Shown piece by piece: positions 33,691 through 42,027 of a DNA stretch of 64,000 nucleotides (position 1 is the stretch's first letter; each line of letters starts with the position of its first letter). The DNA is from Myxococcales bacterium. GTDB taxonomy: Bacteria; Myxococcota_A; Polyangia; Polyangiales; Polyangiaceae. A program made the translations under genes and the position numbers. The notes beneath the pieces were generated by a model, which saw only the letters and a list, made by a program, of their open reading frames with translations, did no database searches and was not told where the DNA came from. The stretch is from positions 24,010 to 88,009 of the forward strand of contig CANJCO010000017.1 in assembly GCA_947473045.1 (NCBI GenBank), given 5' to 3'.

Positions 33691-34377
33691 TCAGGCTCCG
33701 AACATTTCGACGGCGCTGCCGTTCATGGCCGCGGGGGCATCGAGGCCGGCATAGGCGATCAGCCCGGCGACGTCTGCCGCGGTCATTTCAGGCTCGTAGC
33801 CGCTGCCCGCGAGCATGTCGGTGTCGACCGAACCTGGGAGCACGCACAGCGCCTGCACCCCGCTGCCACGCAGCTCTTCCGCGAGCGACTTCACGAGTCC
33901 GGTGACTCCCCATTTCGACGCGCAGTACGCGCTCTGCGCGGCCGTGCCGACGGTGCCGGAGATGCTGCCGACGGCGACGAAACGGCCTTTTCTGCAGGCC
34001 AGCATCGCGGGAAGAAAGGCGCGCGCGGTCAGGAACGCGCCTTTTAGATTCACCCCCACGACGAAGTCCCAGTCGGCCTCGCTCAGGGCGACCACGTGGC
34101 CGCGGCGCACGACCCCCGCGTTGGCGACAACGACGGCGGGGCCTCCCAGATCGCGCAGGACGCGATCGCGAGCGGCGTCGACGTCGGCCGCGACCGATAC
34201 GTCACACGGCACCACGAGCGCGGTCACGCCGAGTTGGCGAACCTCCGCTGCCACGCGGTCGAGGGCCTCCGGCGAGCGCGACATCAACGCCACGTTGAGC
34301 CCCCGCGAGGCGAACGCGAGGGCGGCGGCGCGGCCGATTCCGCGGCTGGCTCCCGTAATCACGGCGACCGGCCTCAT
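33691..34377 (-). CDS. Short-chain dehydrogenase/reductase
   Basis: A 228-aa classical SDR, NAD(P)-dependent. Cofactor motif TGASRGIGRAAAL is near residue 8, the VANAG strand is present, catalytic Ser lies in SISGTVG, and YxxxK in YCASK. Its start overlaps the folE stop by 4 nt. SDRs near folE often act as pterin reductases (sepiapterin reductase or FolM-like), so a pterin role is plausible but not shown. The ATG at 34377 is chosen as the fold begins there. Confidence 0.92.
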   Translation of the reverse strand: MRPVAVITGASRGIGRAAALAFASRGLNVALMSRSPEALDRVAAEVRQLGVTALVVPCDVSVAADVDAARDRVLRDLGGPAVVVANAGVVRRGHVVALSEADWDFVVGVNLKGAFLTARAFLPAMLACRKGRFVAVGSISGTVGTAAQSAYCASKWGVTGLVKSLAEELRGSGVQALCVLPGSVDTDMLAGSGYEPEMTAADVAGLIAYAGLDAPAAMNGSAVEMFGA

Positions 34378-34916
34378 GCCAGGGGCCCCATCACGCGCAG
34401 CGCAGCGTCGCGATCTCCGCGCAGGGCCACCGTCGCGAGGGAGGCACCGTGCCGGCGATCCCCGCGGGCGGTCATGCACGAGTGGGTCATCGAGAGGCGA
34501 CACACCACCCATTTGGGATGTACGTGATCCCACATCGACTGCGCGACCTCGTCGCCGATTTGCTCCTGCAGCGTCAGGCGCCGCGCGAACACGTCGACCA
34601 GCCGCGCGATCGCGCCGACCCCGAGAATATGGCCGATCGCTTCATAGCCCACCAGGGCGGTGCCCCACGCGGGCATCAGGTGGTGCGGACACGTCGTGGT
34701 GATCGCGATGTCGCGCAGCACGATGACGCCGCCGTTCTGCGCGATGAGATTGTCGGCCAGCAGCGCGCCTGGATCCTGAGAGTAGCCCGAACAGAGGTCA
34801 GCGTACGCGTCCGCGACGCGGGCGCCGGTTTCCTGGAGCGAAGCCTCGCGCGCGGGATCGCGCCCAATCGCCCTCAAAAATTCGTCAATCGCAGCTGCAG
34901 CGCGCCGTCGGTCCAA
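34374..34916 (-). CDS. folE: GTP cyclohydrolase I
   Basis: Makes 7,8-dihydroneopterin triphosphate from GTP, the first step to folate or tetrahydropterins. The length of 180 aa is typical. Motifs are GVIVLRDI, then TTTCPHHLMPAWG with Zn ligands Cys76 and His79, and LSMTHSCMTARG containing the third Zn ligand. The usual CEHH is CPHH here. It is in a tight minus-strand operon between a DUF2203 gene and the SDR gene. Confidence 0.94.
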   Translation of the reverse strand: MDRRRAAAAIDEFLRAIGRDPAREASLQETGARVADAYADLCSGYSQDPGALLADNLIAQNGGVIVLRDIAITTTCPHHLMPAWGTALVGYEAIGHILGVGAIARLVDVFARRLTLQEQIGDEVAQSMWDHVHPKWVVCRLSMTHSCMTARGDRRHGASLATVALRGDRDAALRVMGPLA

Positions 34917-34926
34917 GCCAGTGCTC

Positions 34927-35358
34927 CTAGTTGACGAGCTTCTTGCGCGCGTCGGCGCCGATCGCCTTGCGGCTCGAAAACCCTTCGCTCAGCTTGTGAT
35001 AGTGCGTGATGGATCCTTCGCCAAGCCTCCAGCACAGCCACACCAGCTCGCCCTCGACTTCGCCGTAGAAATCAACGAGGCCGCGGCGGGGATCCTTGAG
35101 CACGCCTCCGAGCGCTTCGAGCTCGTTCCACGCCTCGGTGTACTGGGATATCTGGCGGGTCAGCGCCTGCTTCTTGCGGCGCACTTCCGCGCCGTCGGCC
35201 GGCTCGACGCGCAAGTGGGAGGTCGCCTTGCCGAGCTCGATACCGAGCTCTTCGAGTCCGCGCTCGATGTCCGCGCGGCGCGCGAGCTGCGCATGAAAAA
35301 TGCGCTCGAGCTCGGGAATGAGCGCCGACGCCGCCTCAAGAGTTTTTTTGGGCTGCAC
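34927..35358 (-). CDS. DUF2203 family protein
   Basis: A protein of about 143 aa with the DUF2203 pattern: helical first half with LIPELERIF and a long coiled-coil-like segment, then GLVDFYGEVEGELVWLCWRLGE and IT+YH-like ITHYHKLSEGF. Members are small soluble proteins of unknown role. The GTG at 35358 (VQPKKTLEAA) is preferred; a TTG at 35376 is in frame. It sits 19 nt behind the FtsX-like permease and 10 nt before folE. Confidence 0.86.
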   Translation of the reverse strand: MQPKKTLEAASALIPELERIFHAQLARRADIERGLEELGIELGKATSHLRVEPADGAEVRRKKQALTRQISQYTEAWNELEALGGVLKDPRRGLVDFYGEVEGELVWLCWRLGEGSITHYHKLSEGFSSRKAIGADARKKLVN

Positions 35359-35377
35359 ACCCCGATGGTAGCGCAAA

Positions 35378-36550
35378 TCAGCCGCGCATGGCGTCCATGG
35401 GATCGACCGTCGCCGCCCGCCACGCGGGGACGACCGACAAGCCCACGAACGGCGCGATCACCGCGAGCGAGAGCCCGACGAGCTGTGCGAGGTCTACTTC
35501 AGGCGTGAGGCGCGCCTCGGGATACAGCACGCTCCAACCGACGAGCGCGGGACGCAGCCCTGGCGCGCCCATCCAGAACACCCACGCATAGGCGCTGAGC
35601 AGCCCAAGCGCAGTCGCGAACGAAGCGATCACGAGCGACTCGGCCATGCGTGCCCAGAGCACATCGGACGTGGAAAATCCGACCGCTTTGAGGACCGCGA
35701 TCTCCCGTTTGTCATCCGGCGACAGGCCGCTGGTTCGATGCCACGCGAGCACGAGCAGCGCGATCAGCGCCGGAATGCTCGCCGCGAGGAGCAGACCTCC
35801 GCGCCGACCGTAGGCGAGCGCGTAGACCCGTGAAAGGGCCTCTTTTTCCAGCACGCGGGCTCCTGGAATTCGCTCGAGCGCCGTCTGGGCCGCAATTTTT
35901 CGCTCGGCAGGATTCGCGACGGTGAGCGCCAAATCGGTCGCGTCGCCGGGCGCGAGCCCCAGAAGCGCGCGCGCGTCAGCGTCGTCGCACAGCACGACAT
36001 CGGCGGCGTAGAGATCAAGGTCGGAGCGGAACGTGCCGGCTACGCGCAGGGCAGGCGAAGGCTTCGGCGTTGGCAGCCCCAGGGTGTCGCCGACGGCGAG
36101 GCCGAGCGAGCGCGCGAGGGTATCGCCCACGAGCATCTCGTGCGCCCCGCGGCGGCGGTCGGCTCCAGCCGACAACACCCCGCGCGAAGGGTCGAGGGTT
36201 GGGGCGTCGTCGGCGAGGCCAACGATCGTGACGTTGCCCTGAAGCGCAGGCAGAAACAGGTAGCCCCACACGCGCGCGCGCACGCTCGTGACGCCGTCGA
36301 TCTGCGCCAGCAGCGCGGCGTCCGACGTTTGGAGCACCGTCGGCCGCCCTCCGACCAGTCGTTGCACGACGACATCCGGCATCGCGCGGGCCGCGCGGGC
36401 CGACTCCGCACGCAGCGCATCGGTCAGAAACAGCACCGCAGCCACGAGCGTGAGGGTCAGCGCCAGCGCGAGCCCGAGCGCGATCGATTGACCGGCGCGG
36501 CGGCGCAGACCCGCCACCGCATACGCAAAGATCGACGTTGCTGCCCTCAT
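35378..36550 (-). CDS. FtsX/MacB-like ABC transporter permease
   Basis: A 390-aa four-helix type VII ABC permease. The first membrane helix is near residues 18-40, then a large extracytoplasmic MacB-PCD-like domain to about 250 (with GDTLGLP and GARVLEKEAL). Three C-terminal helices follow, with VLKAVGFS (coupling-helix region) and the end VDPMDAMRG. The ATG at 36550 overlaps the upstream small gene by 4 nt, which decides the start. No ABC ATPase or MacA-like gene is adjacent, so the ATPase must be elsewhere or absent. Confidence 0.88.
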   Translation of the reverse strand: MRAATSIFAYAVAGLRRRAGQSIALGLALALTLTLVAAVLFLTDALRAESARAARAMPDVVVQRLVGGRPTVLQTSDAALLAQIDGVTSVRARVWGYLFLPALQGNVTIVGLADDAPTLDPSRGVLSAGADRRRGAHEMLVGDTLARSLGLAVGDTLGLPTPKPSPALRVAGTFRSDLDLYAADVVLCDDADARALLGLAPGDATDLALTVANPAERKIAAQTALERIPGARVLEKEALSRVYALAYGRRGGLLLAASIPALIALLVLAWHRTSGLSPDDKREIAVLKAVGFSTSDVLWARMAESLVIASFATALGLLSAYAWVFWMGAPGLRPALVGWSVLYPEARLTPEVDLAQLVGLSLAVIAPFVGLSVVPAWRAATVDPMDAMRG

Positions 36551-36843
36551 CGCGCGGACCTCCACAGCTCCGCCGGCGGCGACATCACGCCGCCCGCGGG
36601 ATCGGGATCGGGCAGCGCGGGGCCGTCGGCGAAGGCCGCGTTGGGCTCCTCCATCGATGGAGCGCGCAGCCAGCGAGCGCCGCCGCTGAGGGCGAGGTCG
36701 CTCGACGGCAGGCGGGCCGCGATCGCGTCGATCGCGGGGCGCCGCGCGGCACGATCGGCGCGACGGGACCGCGCATCGAGCGCGAGCGCAGCGACGAGCA
36801 CAGGCAGCACCACAAGCACCGCGAGCGCGCGCCCGCCCCTCAC
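36547..36843 (-). CDS. Small membrane-anchored hypothetical protein
   Basis: A 98-aa protein with one N-terminal hydrophobic helix (ALAVLVVLPVLVAALAL, about 5-22) and a soluble Ala/Pro-rich part (EEPNAAFADGPALPDPDP) that would be periplasmic. No family is recognised. It begins with a GTG overlapping the MlaE-like stop and ends overlapping the FtsX-like start, so translation of the three is coupled. This suggests it works with the permeases. Confidence 0.75.
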   Translation of the reverse strand: MRGGRALAVLVVLPVLVAALALDARSRRADRAARRPAIDAIAARLPSSDLALSGGARWLRAPSMEEPNAAFADGPALPDPDPAGGVMSPPAELWRSAR

Positions 36844-37697
36844 GACCAGCCGATCGCGAGGAATGCCTTGGTGAGAATGAAGTCGGCGATGAGTATGCAG
36901 ATCGACACGACGACGACCGTCTTGGTTGTGGCGCGACCCACGCCCTCGGTGCCGCCGGTGGTGCGCAGGCCGAAGTGGCAGCCTACGATCGCGATGATGA
37001 ATCCGAAGACCGGCGTCTTGGCGAGGCCCGCCCAGAGATCGGCGAAATTGGCGGTCTCGAGCGACGTGCGCACGAAAAGCTGCGGCGTGATCCCGTACTC
37101 GGTCGCGCAGATGAGCATGGCGCCGAGGGAGCCGAGAGCGAGCGCGATGAGACTGAGCACCGGCATCGCGATGATCGACGCCAGCACGCGCGGGAGTACC
37201 AGTTTTTTTGCCGGATCGGCGCCGAGCGCCCGAATGGCGTCTACCTGCTCGGTGACATTCATCGCGCCCACTTCGGCGGCCATGCCGCTTCCGATTCGCC
37301 CGCCCACGATCACCGCGGTGAGCGTCGGCGCGAGCTCGCGCAGATACGACAGCACGATGACCCGCGGGATGTACTCGACTCCGCCGAAGCGTCGCAGCCC
37401 GAACGCAAATTGAATGGTCATGACCATGCCGATGAAAATGCTGGTCACTGCGACGATGCCGGTCGACTCCACGCCGAGCGCGTCGAGCTGGTGGATCGTG
37501 GCGTCGATCTCGAGCGGCCTGCGAAAGAGCGATCGCGCCGTGCGCGCGGAGAGCAGCGCGACGGCGCCGAGCTGCGTCACCAGCTCGGTGACCCGGGCCA
37601 CCTGCCCCTGAACGAAGGACGGAGCGCCCGCCGCGAGCGGCGGAGGTGCGATCGACGACCCCGGCGGCGCGGGGTCAGGCACCTTGCGACCCGTCAC
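36840..37697 (-). CDS. mlaE: MlaE/YrbE-like ABC permease (lipid transport)
   Basis: A 285-aa inner-membrane permease of the MlaE family (intermembrane phospholipid transport, mce-type). It has the LGVESTGIVAVTSIFIGM, then RELAPTLTAVIVGGRIGSGM and LVLPRVLASIIAMPVL cytosolic and membrane motifs. Usually mlaF (ATPase) and mlaD stand next to it; here it is followed by a small protein and an FtsX-like permease instead. The ATG overlaps the lipoprotein stop by 4 nt. Confidence 0.92.
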   Translation of the reverse strand: MTGRKVPDPAPPGSSIAPPPLAAGAPSFVQGQVARVTELVTQLGAVALLSARTARSLFRRPLEIDATIHQLDALGVESTGIVAVTSIFIGMVMTIQFAFGLRRFGGVEYIPRVIVLSYLRELAPTLTAVIVGGRIGSGMAAEVGAMNVTEQVDAIRALGADPAKKLVLPRVLASIIAMPVLSLIALALGSLGAMLICATEYGITPQLFVRTSLETANFADLWAGLAKTPVFGFIIAIVGCHFGLRTTGGTEGVGRATTKTVVVVSICILIADFILTKAFLAIGWS

Positions 37698-38221
37698 TTT
37701 TCGACCGCGCGCGGCGCGTCGGCGTCGAGCGCGCGAAACCCCTTCGCGAACGCTTCGAACGTCGGCGCCCCGACCTCAAAATGCTCCGGCGGTACGACGT
37801 AGGCGAGGTCGTAGACGCAGCCGTTTTTCTTCATCACGAAGAGGTCGTAGCGCATGCGAACGCCGTCGAGGTTTGCCGCCATCACCGTGTGCTGCGCCTC
37901 GCGTCCGTCGAACGGCACGAGGGCTTCGGTGACGTATTCGCGCTGCGTCGTGCCCATGATGAGCTGCGCCGTCAGCGAGGCGAGCGGCACGTCATCGGCG
38001 GCCACATCGCAGCGAGCCGTCACGAGCACCGAGGCTCCAAGCGCGTCGTCGCGAAACGCGAGCTTCGCGTCCGTCACCCGAAGCGCGCGCCATGCCTCGG
38101 GAACTGCGGCCACTCCAAACGCGACGTGCGCGTCGCGGTAGACGCGTCCATCGAATGCGGCAGCGCCGCAGCCGAGCATCGCGGCCAGCGCCGCAACCAC
38201 TACGCCGCGACAAGCCCGCAT
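37694..38221 (-). CDS. Hypothetical lipoprotein of the dnaA run
   Basis: A 175-aa predicted lipoprotein (AAMLGCG lipobox). The mature part is a beta-rich soluble domain with two Cys-containing stretches (ARCDVAADD and KKNGCVYDL). I see no known family. It starts 49 nt behind dnaA and overlaps the MlaE-like gene by 4 nt, so it is likely an extracytoplasmic partner of the permease. Confidence 0.82.
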   Translation of the reverse strand: MRACRGVVVAALAAMLGCGAAAFDGRVYRDAHVAFGVAAVPEAWRALRVTDAKLAFRDDALGASVLVTARCDVAADDVPLASLTAQLIMGTTQREYVTEALVPFDGREAQHTVMAANLDGVRMRYDLFVMKKNGCVYDLAYVVPPEHFEVGAPTFEAFAKGFRALDADAPRAVEK

Positions 38222-38270
38222 GCCGAGCGTGATACCACAATCGCGGGCGCCTTCGCGACGCCCGCGGCGA

Positions 38271-39716
38271 TCAGTCTGCGGCGCCGAGCTTGCGCTCGAT
38301 GGCCTCGAGGTGCGCTCGCACCTCCGGATCGGCCGTGCGCAGGCCCTCCACCTTGCGAACCGCGCTCATGACCGTCGTGTGATCGCGGTTGCCGAACGCC
38401 CGTCCCAGCTCGGGAAAGCTGCACTTGAGGCGCTGCTTGCACAGGTACATCGCGACGTGTCGCGCAAAGGCGATGCTCTTGTGGCGGTCTTTCGACAGCA
38501 GATCGGTCGAGCGGAGCTTGAAGTGGTGGCAGACGATTCGCTGGATGTCCTCGACGCTCGACTCGGTGGGCCGCGCCGACGACGCAGCCAGAATTTCCTG
38601 GCGCGCGAACTCGATGGTGATGGGGCGCCCGAGCAGCGACGACTTCGCCGTGAGGCGAACGAGGGTTCCTTCGAGCTCGCGCACGTTGCTGCGCACGCTC
38701 TGAGCGATCGTGAGCACGACCTCGTCGGCGATGTCGATCTTCTCGAGCTGCGCCTTTTTGCGTACGATCGCGACGCGGGTCTCGAGCTCCGGGGGCTGAA
38801 TGTCCGCGACGAGCCCGCTCGCGAAGCGCGAGACGAGTCGCTCTTCCATGCGCTCGAGCTGCTGCGGGTATTTGTCGCTCGTCAGGATGATTTGGCGATC
38901 GGCCTGATGCAGAGCGTTGAACGCGTGGAAGAACTCTTCCTGCGTCTGCGTCTTGCTCGCGAGAAACTGAATGTCGTCGACCAGCAGCAAGTCGCAGCGT
39001 TCGCGATAACGGGCGCGAAACTCGCTCATTTTCTGGTCCTGCAGCGCCTGCACGAACTCGTTGATGAACTTCTCGGCCGAGATGTAAACGATGCGCGCGC
39101 CGGGACGCTCTTCGCGAACGCGGTGCGCTACGGCATGCACGAGGTGCGTCTTGCCGAGACCGGTGCCCCCGCACAAAAAGAGCGGGTTGTGGCGCGGGCC
39201 CATGCCGCCGGCGGCCGCCATCGAGGCCGCGTACGCCAACTGATTGGACGGGCCGATGACGAAGTTCGAAAACGTGTATTTTGCATTCAGACCTTCGAGC
39301 GGCGGCGCCACAGCCTGCAGCCGAACGCTCTCGGGGGCCCTGGTTCGCGTCGGCGCTGGCATCAGCTCGCGCTCCGGAGTGGGAGCGTGCACCGAGACCG
39401 GCCGCTCGAGCTGCCCGCCGACAGACCACGCCACCTGAACGCTCCACCCCGTGGCCTGCCGAATCTGGTCGGTCATCGTCGGCATGAAATGGTCGTGCAC
39501 CCACTGCCGCACGAACTCGTCGCGGGCCCGCAGCGACAAGACGCCGTCGATAAGGCCATCGAACTGAACGCCTGCAAACCACTGATCAAAGCTGGCCGAG
39601 CGGGCGCGGGCATAGGCGACCGAGGCCTCCCACGCGTCGACGCCGCCCACAGATGCTAATTCACGGGACAAATGCCCCGTGGTCACACTTGAATCGCTCA
39701 CGATGTCCGTCGTCAT
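38271..39716 (-). CDS. dnaA: Chromosomal replication initiator DnaA
   Basis: A 481-aa AAA+ initiator. The N-terminal domain I region (FDQWFAGVQFDGLIDG), a Pro/Thr-rich linker (about 110-160), then FVIGPSNQLAYAA and the Walker A GGTGLGKTHLV, Walker B LLVDDIQFL, sensor TSDKYP, and the DnaA-box-binding helix-turn-helix ending KDRHKSIAFARHVAMYL and GNRDHTTVMSA are all intact. The ATG at 39716 follows GAGCTCGG; the frame to 39959 is rejected because domain I starts here. Unusually, dnaN and recF do not follow; a lipoprotein and a lipid permease do. Confidence 0.97.
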   Translation of the reverse strand: MTTDIVSDSSVTTGHLSRELASVGGVDAWEASVAYARARSASFDQWFAGVQFDGLIDGVLSLRARDEFVRQWVHDHFMPTMTDQIRQATGWSVQVAWSVGGQLERPVSVHAPTPERELMPAPTRTRAPESVRLQAVAPPLEGLNAKYTFSNFVIGPSNQLAYAASMAAAGGMGPRHNPLFLCGGTGLGKTHLVHAVAHRVREERPGARIVYISAEKFINEFVQALQDQKMSEFRARYRERCDLLLVDDIQFLASKTQTQEEFFHAFNALHQADRQIILTSDKYPQQLERMEERLVSRFASGLVADIQPPELETRVAIVRKKAQLEKIDIADEVVLTIAQSVRSNVRELEGTLVRLTAKSSLLGRPITIEFARQEILAASSARPTESSVEDIQRIVCHHFKLRSTDLLSKDRHKSIAFARHVAMYLCKQRLKCSFPELGRAFGNRDHTTVMSAVRKVEGLRTADPEVRAHLEAIERKLGAAD

Positions 39717-39756
39717 TTCCGAGCTCGACTCCTGGCGACTGATGCGGCGCAGGCCG

Positions 39757-40065
39757 CAAAAAACGGAACCAAAAAATTCCAACAAGTTATCCACAGCGTG
39801 TGGACAGCTTTTCGTGGTGTGCAGCTTTCGCCGCCCGATTTCCGACTCGGATTGAAGACCCCCGAGGACGGGAGGGGAACCACCGACTTGCCCCGACTCT
39901 CCCGTGAGGAGCCTCGGCCAGGAGGGTGCACTGCAGTGAAACGGTCGGGGCAGTCCCAACCAGGAAACGACTGCGTATCACCCGGCTGTTCGGAGAGTAA
40001 ACGATCATGCGTCAAATTTTCTGCAAGACGCTGATATTACTTATGATTATTGCTTGTAATGCACC
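39757..40065. promoter_or_regulatory. dnaA upstream region: DnaA boxes and AT-rich tract (oriC candidate)
   Basis: The 600-nt gap 39717-40317 holds no gene. At 39787-39795 there is a perfect DnaA box TTATCCACA, followed after GCG by an inverted, diverged box TGTGGACAG (39799-39807). A-rich blocks flank them at 39758-39780. At 40012-40061 is an AT-rich tract (such as CTGATATTACTTATGATTAT), unusual for this genome, which could be a DNA-unwinding element or promoter. Only two boxes are seen, so autoregulation of dnaA alone is also possible. Confidence 0.55.
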
Positions 40066-40317
40066 CGTGAAACGCGCCACGGAGAGGGCACCTCAGCCCG
40101 CGAATCGCGCAACGTGTTGATCTTGCACGCCTATAGGCATCATTTGCGCCCTGCACGCATCGCCGGCGCCTACGTTTGTGCCGAAATGAGGAGTCAAGAC
40201 ACAACGTGACCGCGGCAATTGCGTGCGATCCGCCGATTTGGCGCGAAGCACCGCTCCCAATGGCGCATGCCGCGCCGAAAGTTGCCCGTCTGCCCCGCGC
40301 TCCGATAGGTTCGCCCC

Positions 40318-41295
40318 GTGCCAGCAGGAACGCGCCTCACCTCATGCGTTGCGGCCGCTCTCGGCGCGACCCTCGTCGCGGGCTCCGCGACGGCGGACCC
40401 TTCGACGACCTCTCCGCAGCAGGGCTACGATCTCGGGGCCATGGAGTCGACGCGGTCGATGGCAATGGCCGGCGCGACCAATGCGCTCGGCACGTCGACG
40501 ACGGCGCTCTACGACAACCCGGCGAATCTGCCGTTTGCGCGCGTGTATCACTTTGAGGCCGGCGCGCGTTTTTCGCCCGAGGCGCGGCGTCAAAGCTACA
40601 CGGCCGCGGTGGCCGACTCGGTGACCAACCGCTTCGCGGGAGGCATCGCCGGATCGTATTCGATTCTCGATCCGGACGGGCTCGCGCGCACCTGGACCGA
40701 CGTGCGCCTGTCGCTGGCCGTTCCGCTCAGCGAGGCCATCGCGGTCGGCGTCGCGGGCCGCTACCTCGACATTCACCAGGCCGTTGGCAAAGGGCCGTTC
40801 GGCGCGAGCCTCGCCTCCGACGGCACGGCCGACGGCAAGCTGTGGACAGGCTTCACCGTCGACGCCGGCATCACCGTCATGCCGGTGACCGGATTGCGCC
40901 TCGGAATCATCGGCAAAAACCTCACCTACCCGAACAACGGGCTCCTTCCCACGCTGGCGGGCGGCGGCATCGGCTACGGGACCGAGGCGTTCGCGATCGA
41001 GGCCGACTCTCTCGTCGATTTCACCACCTGGGGCGCGCCGAGGCCGCGCGTCGGCGGCGGCATCGAGGTATTTCTGGCCAATCGAATTCCGCTCCGCGCC
41101 GGCTACCGGTTCGACGCCGGCCAGAAGGTGCAGTCGGTCACGTTCGGCATCGGCTACATCGACAAAAAGTTCGGACTCGAAGCCTCGGGACGGCGCGATG
41201 TCGTGGCCGATCATCCCATGACGAGCGTGGCGTTTTCGCTACGCTATTTTTACGACGCCGCAGGCACGACCGACTCGATCGGCACGATGGAGTGA
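40318..41295 (+). CDS. Outer-membrane beta-barrel, PorV/FadL-like
   Basis: A 325-aa exported barrel protein. The signal peptide ends at about residue 26 (VAGSATADP). Next is MESTRSMAMAGATNALGTST with DNPANL, the N-terminal plug-like start of PorV/FadL-type proteins, then some 14 amphipathic strands such as GKNLTYPNNG and IGYIDKKFGLEASG. The end (VAFSLRYFYDAAG) is not the usual final Phe, and a few residues follow. The GTG start lies about 600 nt from dnaA, divergent. The function, transport or anchoring, is not clear. Confidence 0.85.
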   Translation: MPAGTRLTSCVAAALGATLVAGSATADPSTTSPQQGYDLGAMESTRSMAMAGATNALGTSTTALYDNPANLPFARVYHFEAGARFSPEARRQSYTAAVADSVTNRFAGGIAGSYSILDPDGLARTWTDVRLSLAVPLSEAIAVGVAGRYLDIHQAVGKGPFGASLASDGTADGKLWTGFTVDAGITVMPVTGLRLGIIGKNLTYPNNGLLPTLAGGGIGYGTEAFAIEADSLVDFTTWGAPRPRVGGGIEVFLANRIPLRAGYRFDAGQKVQSVTFGIGYIDKKFGLEASGRRDVVADHPMTSVAFSLRYFYDAAGTTDSIGTME

Positions 41296-41304
41296 CCCCC
41301 GCGA

Positions 41305-42027
41305 TCAGCGGGCGATCCACCGCACGCTGAGGTCGTCCCCAGCGCCCCGGGTGATGAGCACCGGACTCAGCGCGGCCCCCTCGCGCCGCGTACCGGGCGG
41401 CGCCGAAACAAGCACCGGATGCGGATCGGCCCCCTCGCCTGCGAGGCTCGCCGAGGCCGATTCCAAGCGAATCGAAGGATCGGCGGCCACCACTTCGACG
41501 GCCTGCAGCGCGAGCGGCTCGGAGCCCGAGGTGCCGAGTCGCACGAGCACTTCGCGCGTGCCGGCCGCATCGGCGACGGGCATCGCGACGAGCGAACGAA
41601 CGCGCAGCGTGATCCGCCCCGAGAACGCGAACGCCCGACGCAGCGCCGGCTCGCGGGCGCGCACAACCTCGCCGGCCATGTGAACCGAGCCGAGGAGCGG
41701 CAACGCCCCGTCCGGCTTGTGCGTCGCCCGCTCCGACACGACAACTTCACCGGTGGCGTCCAACGGCGCAGAAAACGCGCCTTCCGGCACTGCGATGACG
41801 CGGGCATCAAACGCGCGGGGCAGCCCCGGAGCGCCGAACGCGACATAAAAATCGAGGTCGCCGCTCGACCATGATCCGCGGTCGAACGTGACGTCTTCGG
41901 TGATGACGACCCCGTCGCCCCCGATCGCGATTCGGACGCCTGCGATCACGGCGAGCGACGGCATGGGTGGCGGAGCGGGCTTGCCGGCCGCCAGCGCGGC
42001 GAGGAGGGCGAGCGGCAGGCCGATCAC
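41305..42027 (-). CDS. Hypothetical exported protein
   Basis: A 240-aa protein with an N-terminal signal (VIGLPLALLAALAAGKP) and beta-rich mature part (GDGVVITEDVTFDRGSWS, FSGRITLRVRSLVAMPV); no Cys pair or known motif. The GTG start overlaps the stop of the 430-aa gene by 3 nt (GTGA), so it is co-translated. It is the last gene of the MiaE operon and convergent with the PorV-like gene. Function unknown. Confidence 0.78.
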   Translation of the reverse strand: MIGLPLALLAALAAGKPAPPPMPSLAVIAGVRIAIGGDGVVITEDVTFDRGSWSSGDLDFYVAFGAPGLPRAFDARVIAVPEGAFSAPLDATGEVVVSERATHKPDGALPLLGSVHMAGEVVRAREPALRRAFAFSGRITLRVRSLVAMPVADAAGTREVLVRLGTSGSEPLALQAVEVVAADPSIRLESASASLAGEGADPHPVLVSAPPGTRREGAALSPVLITRGAGDDLSVRWIAR

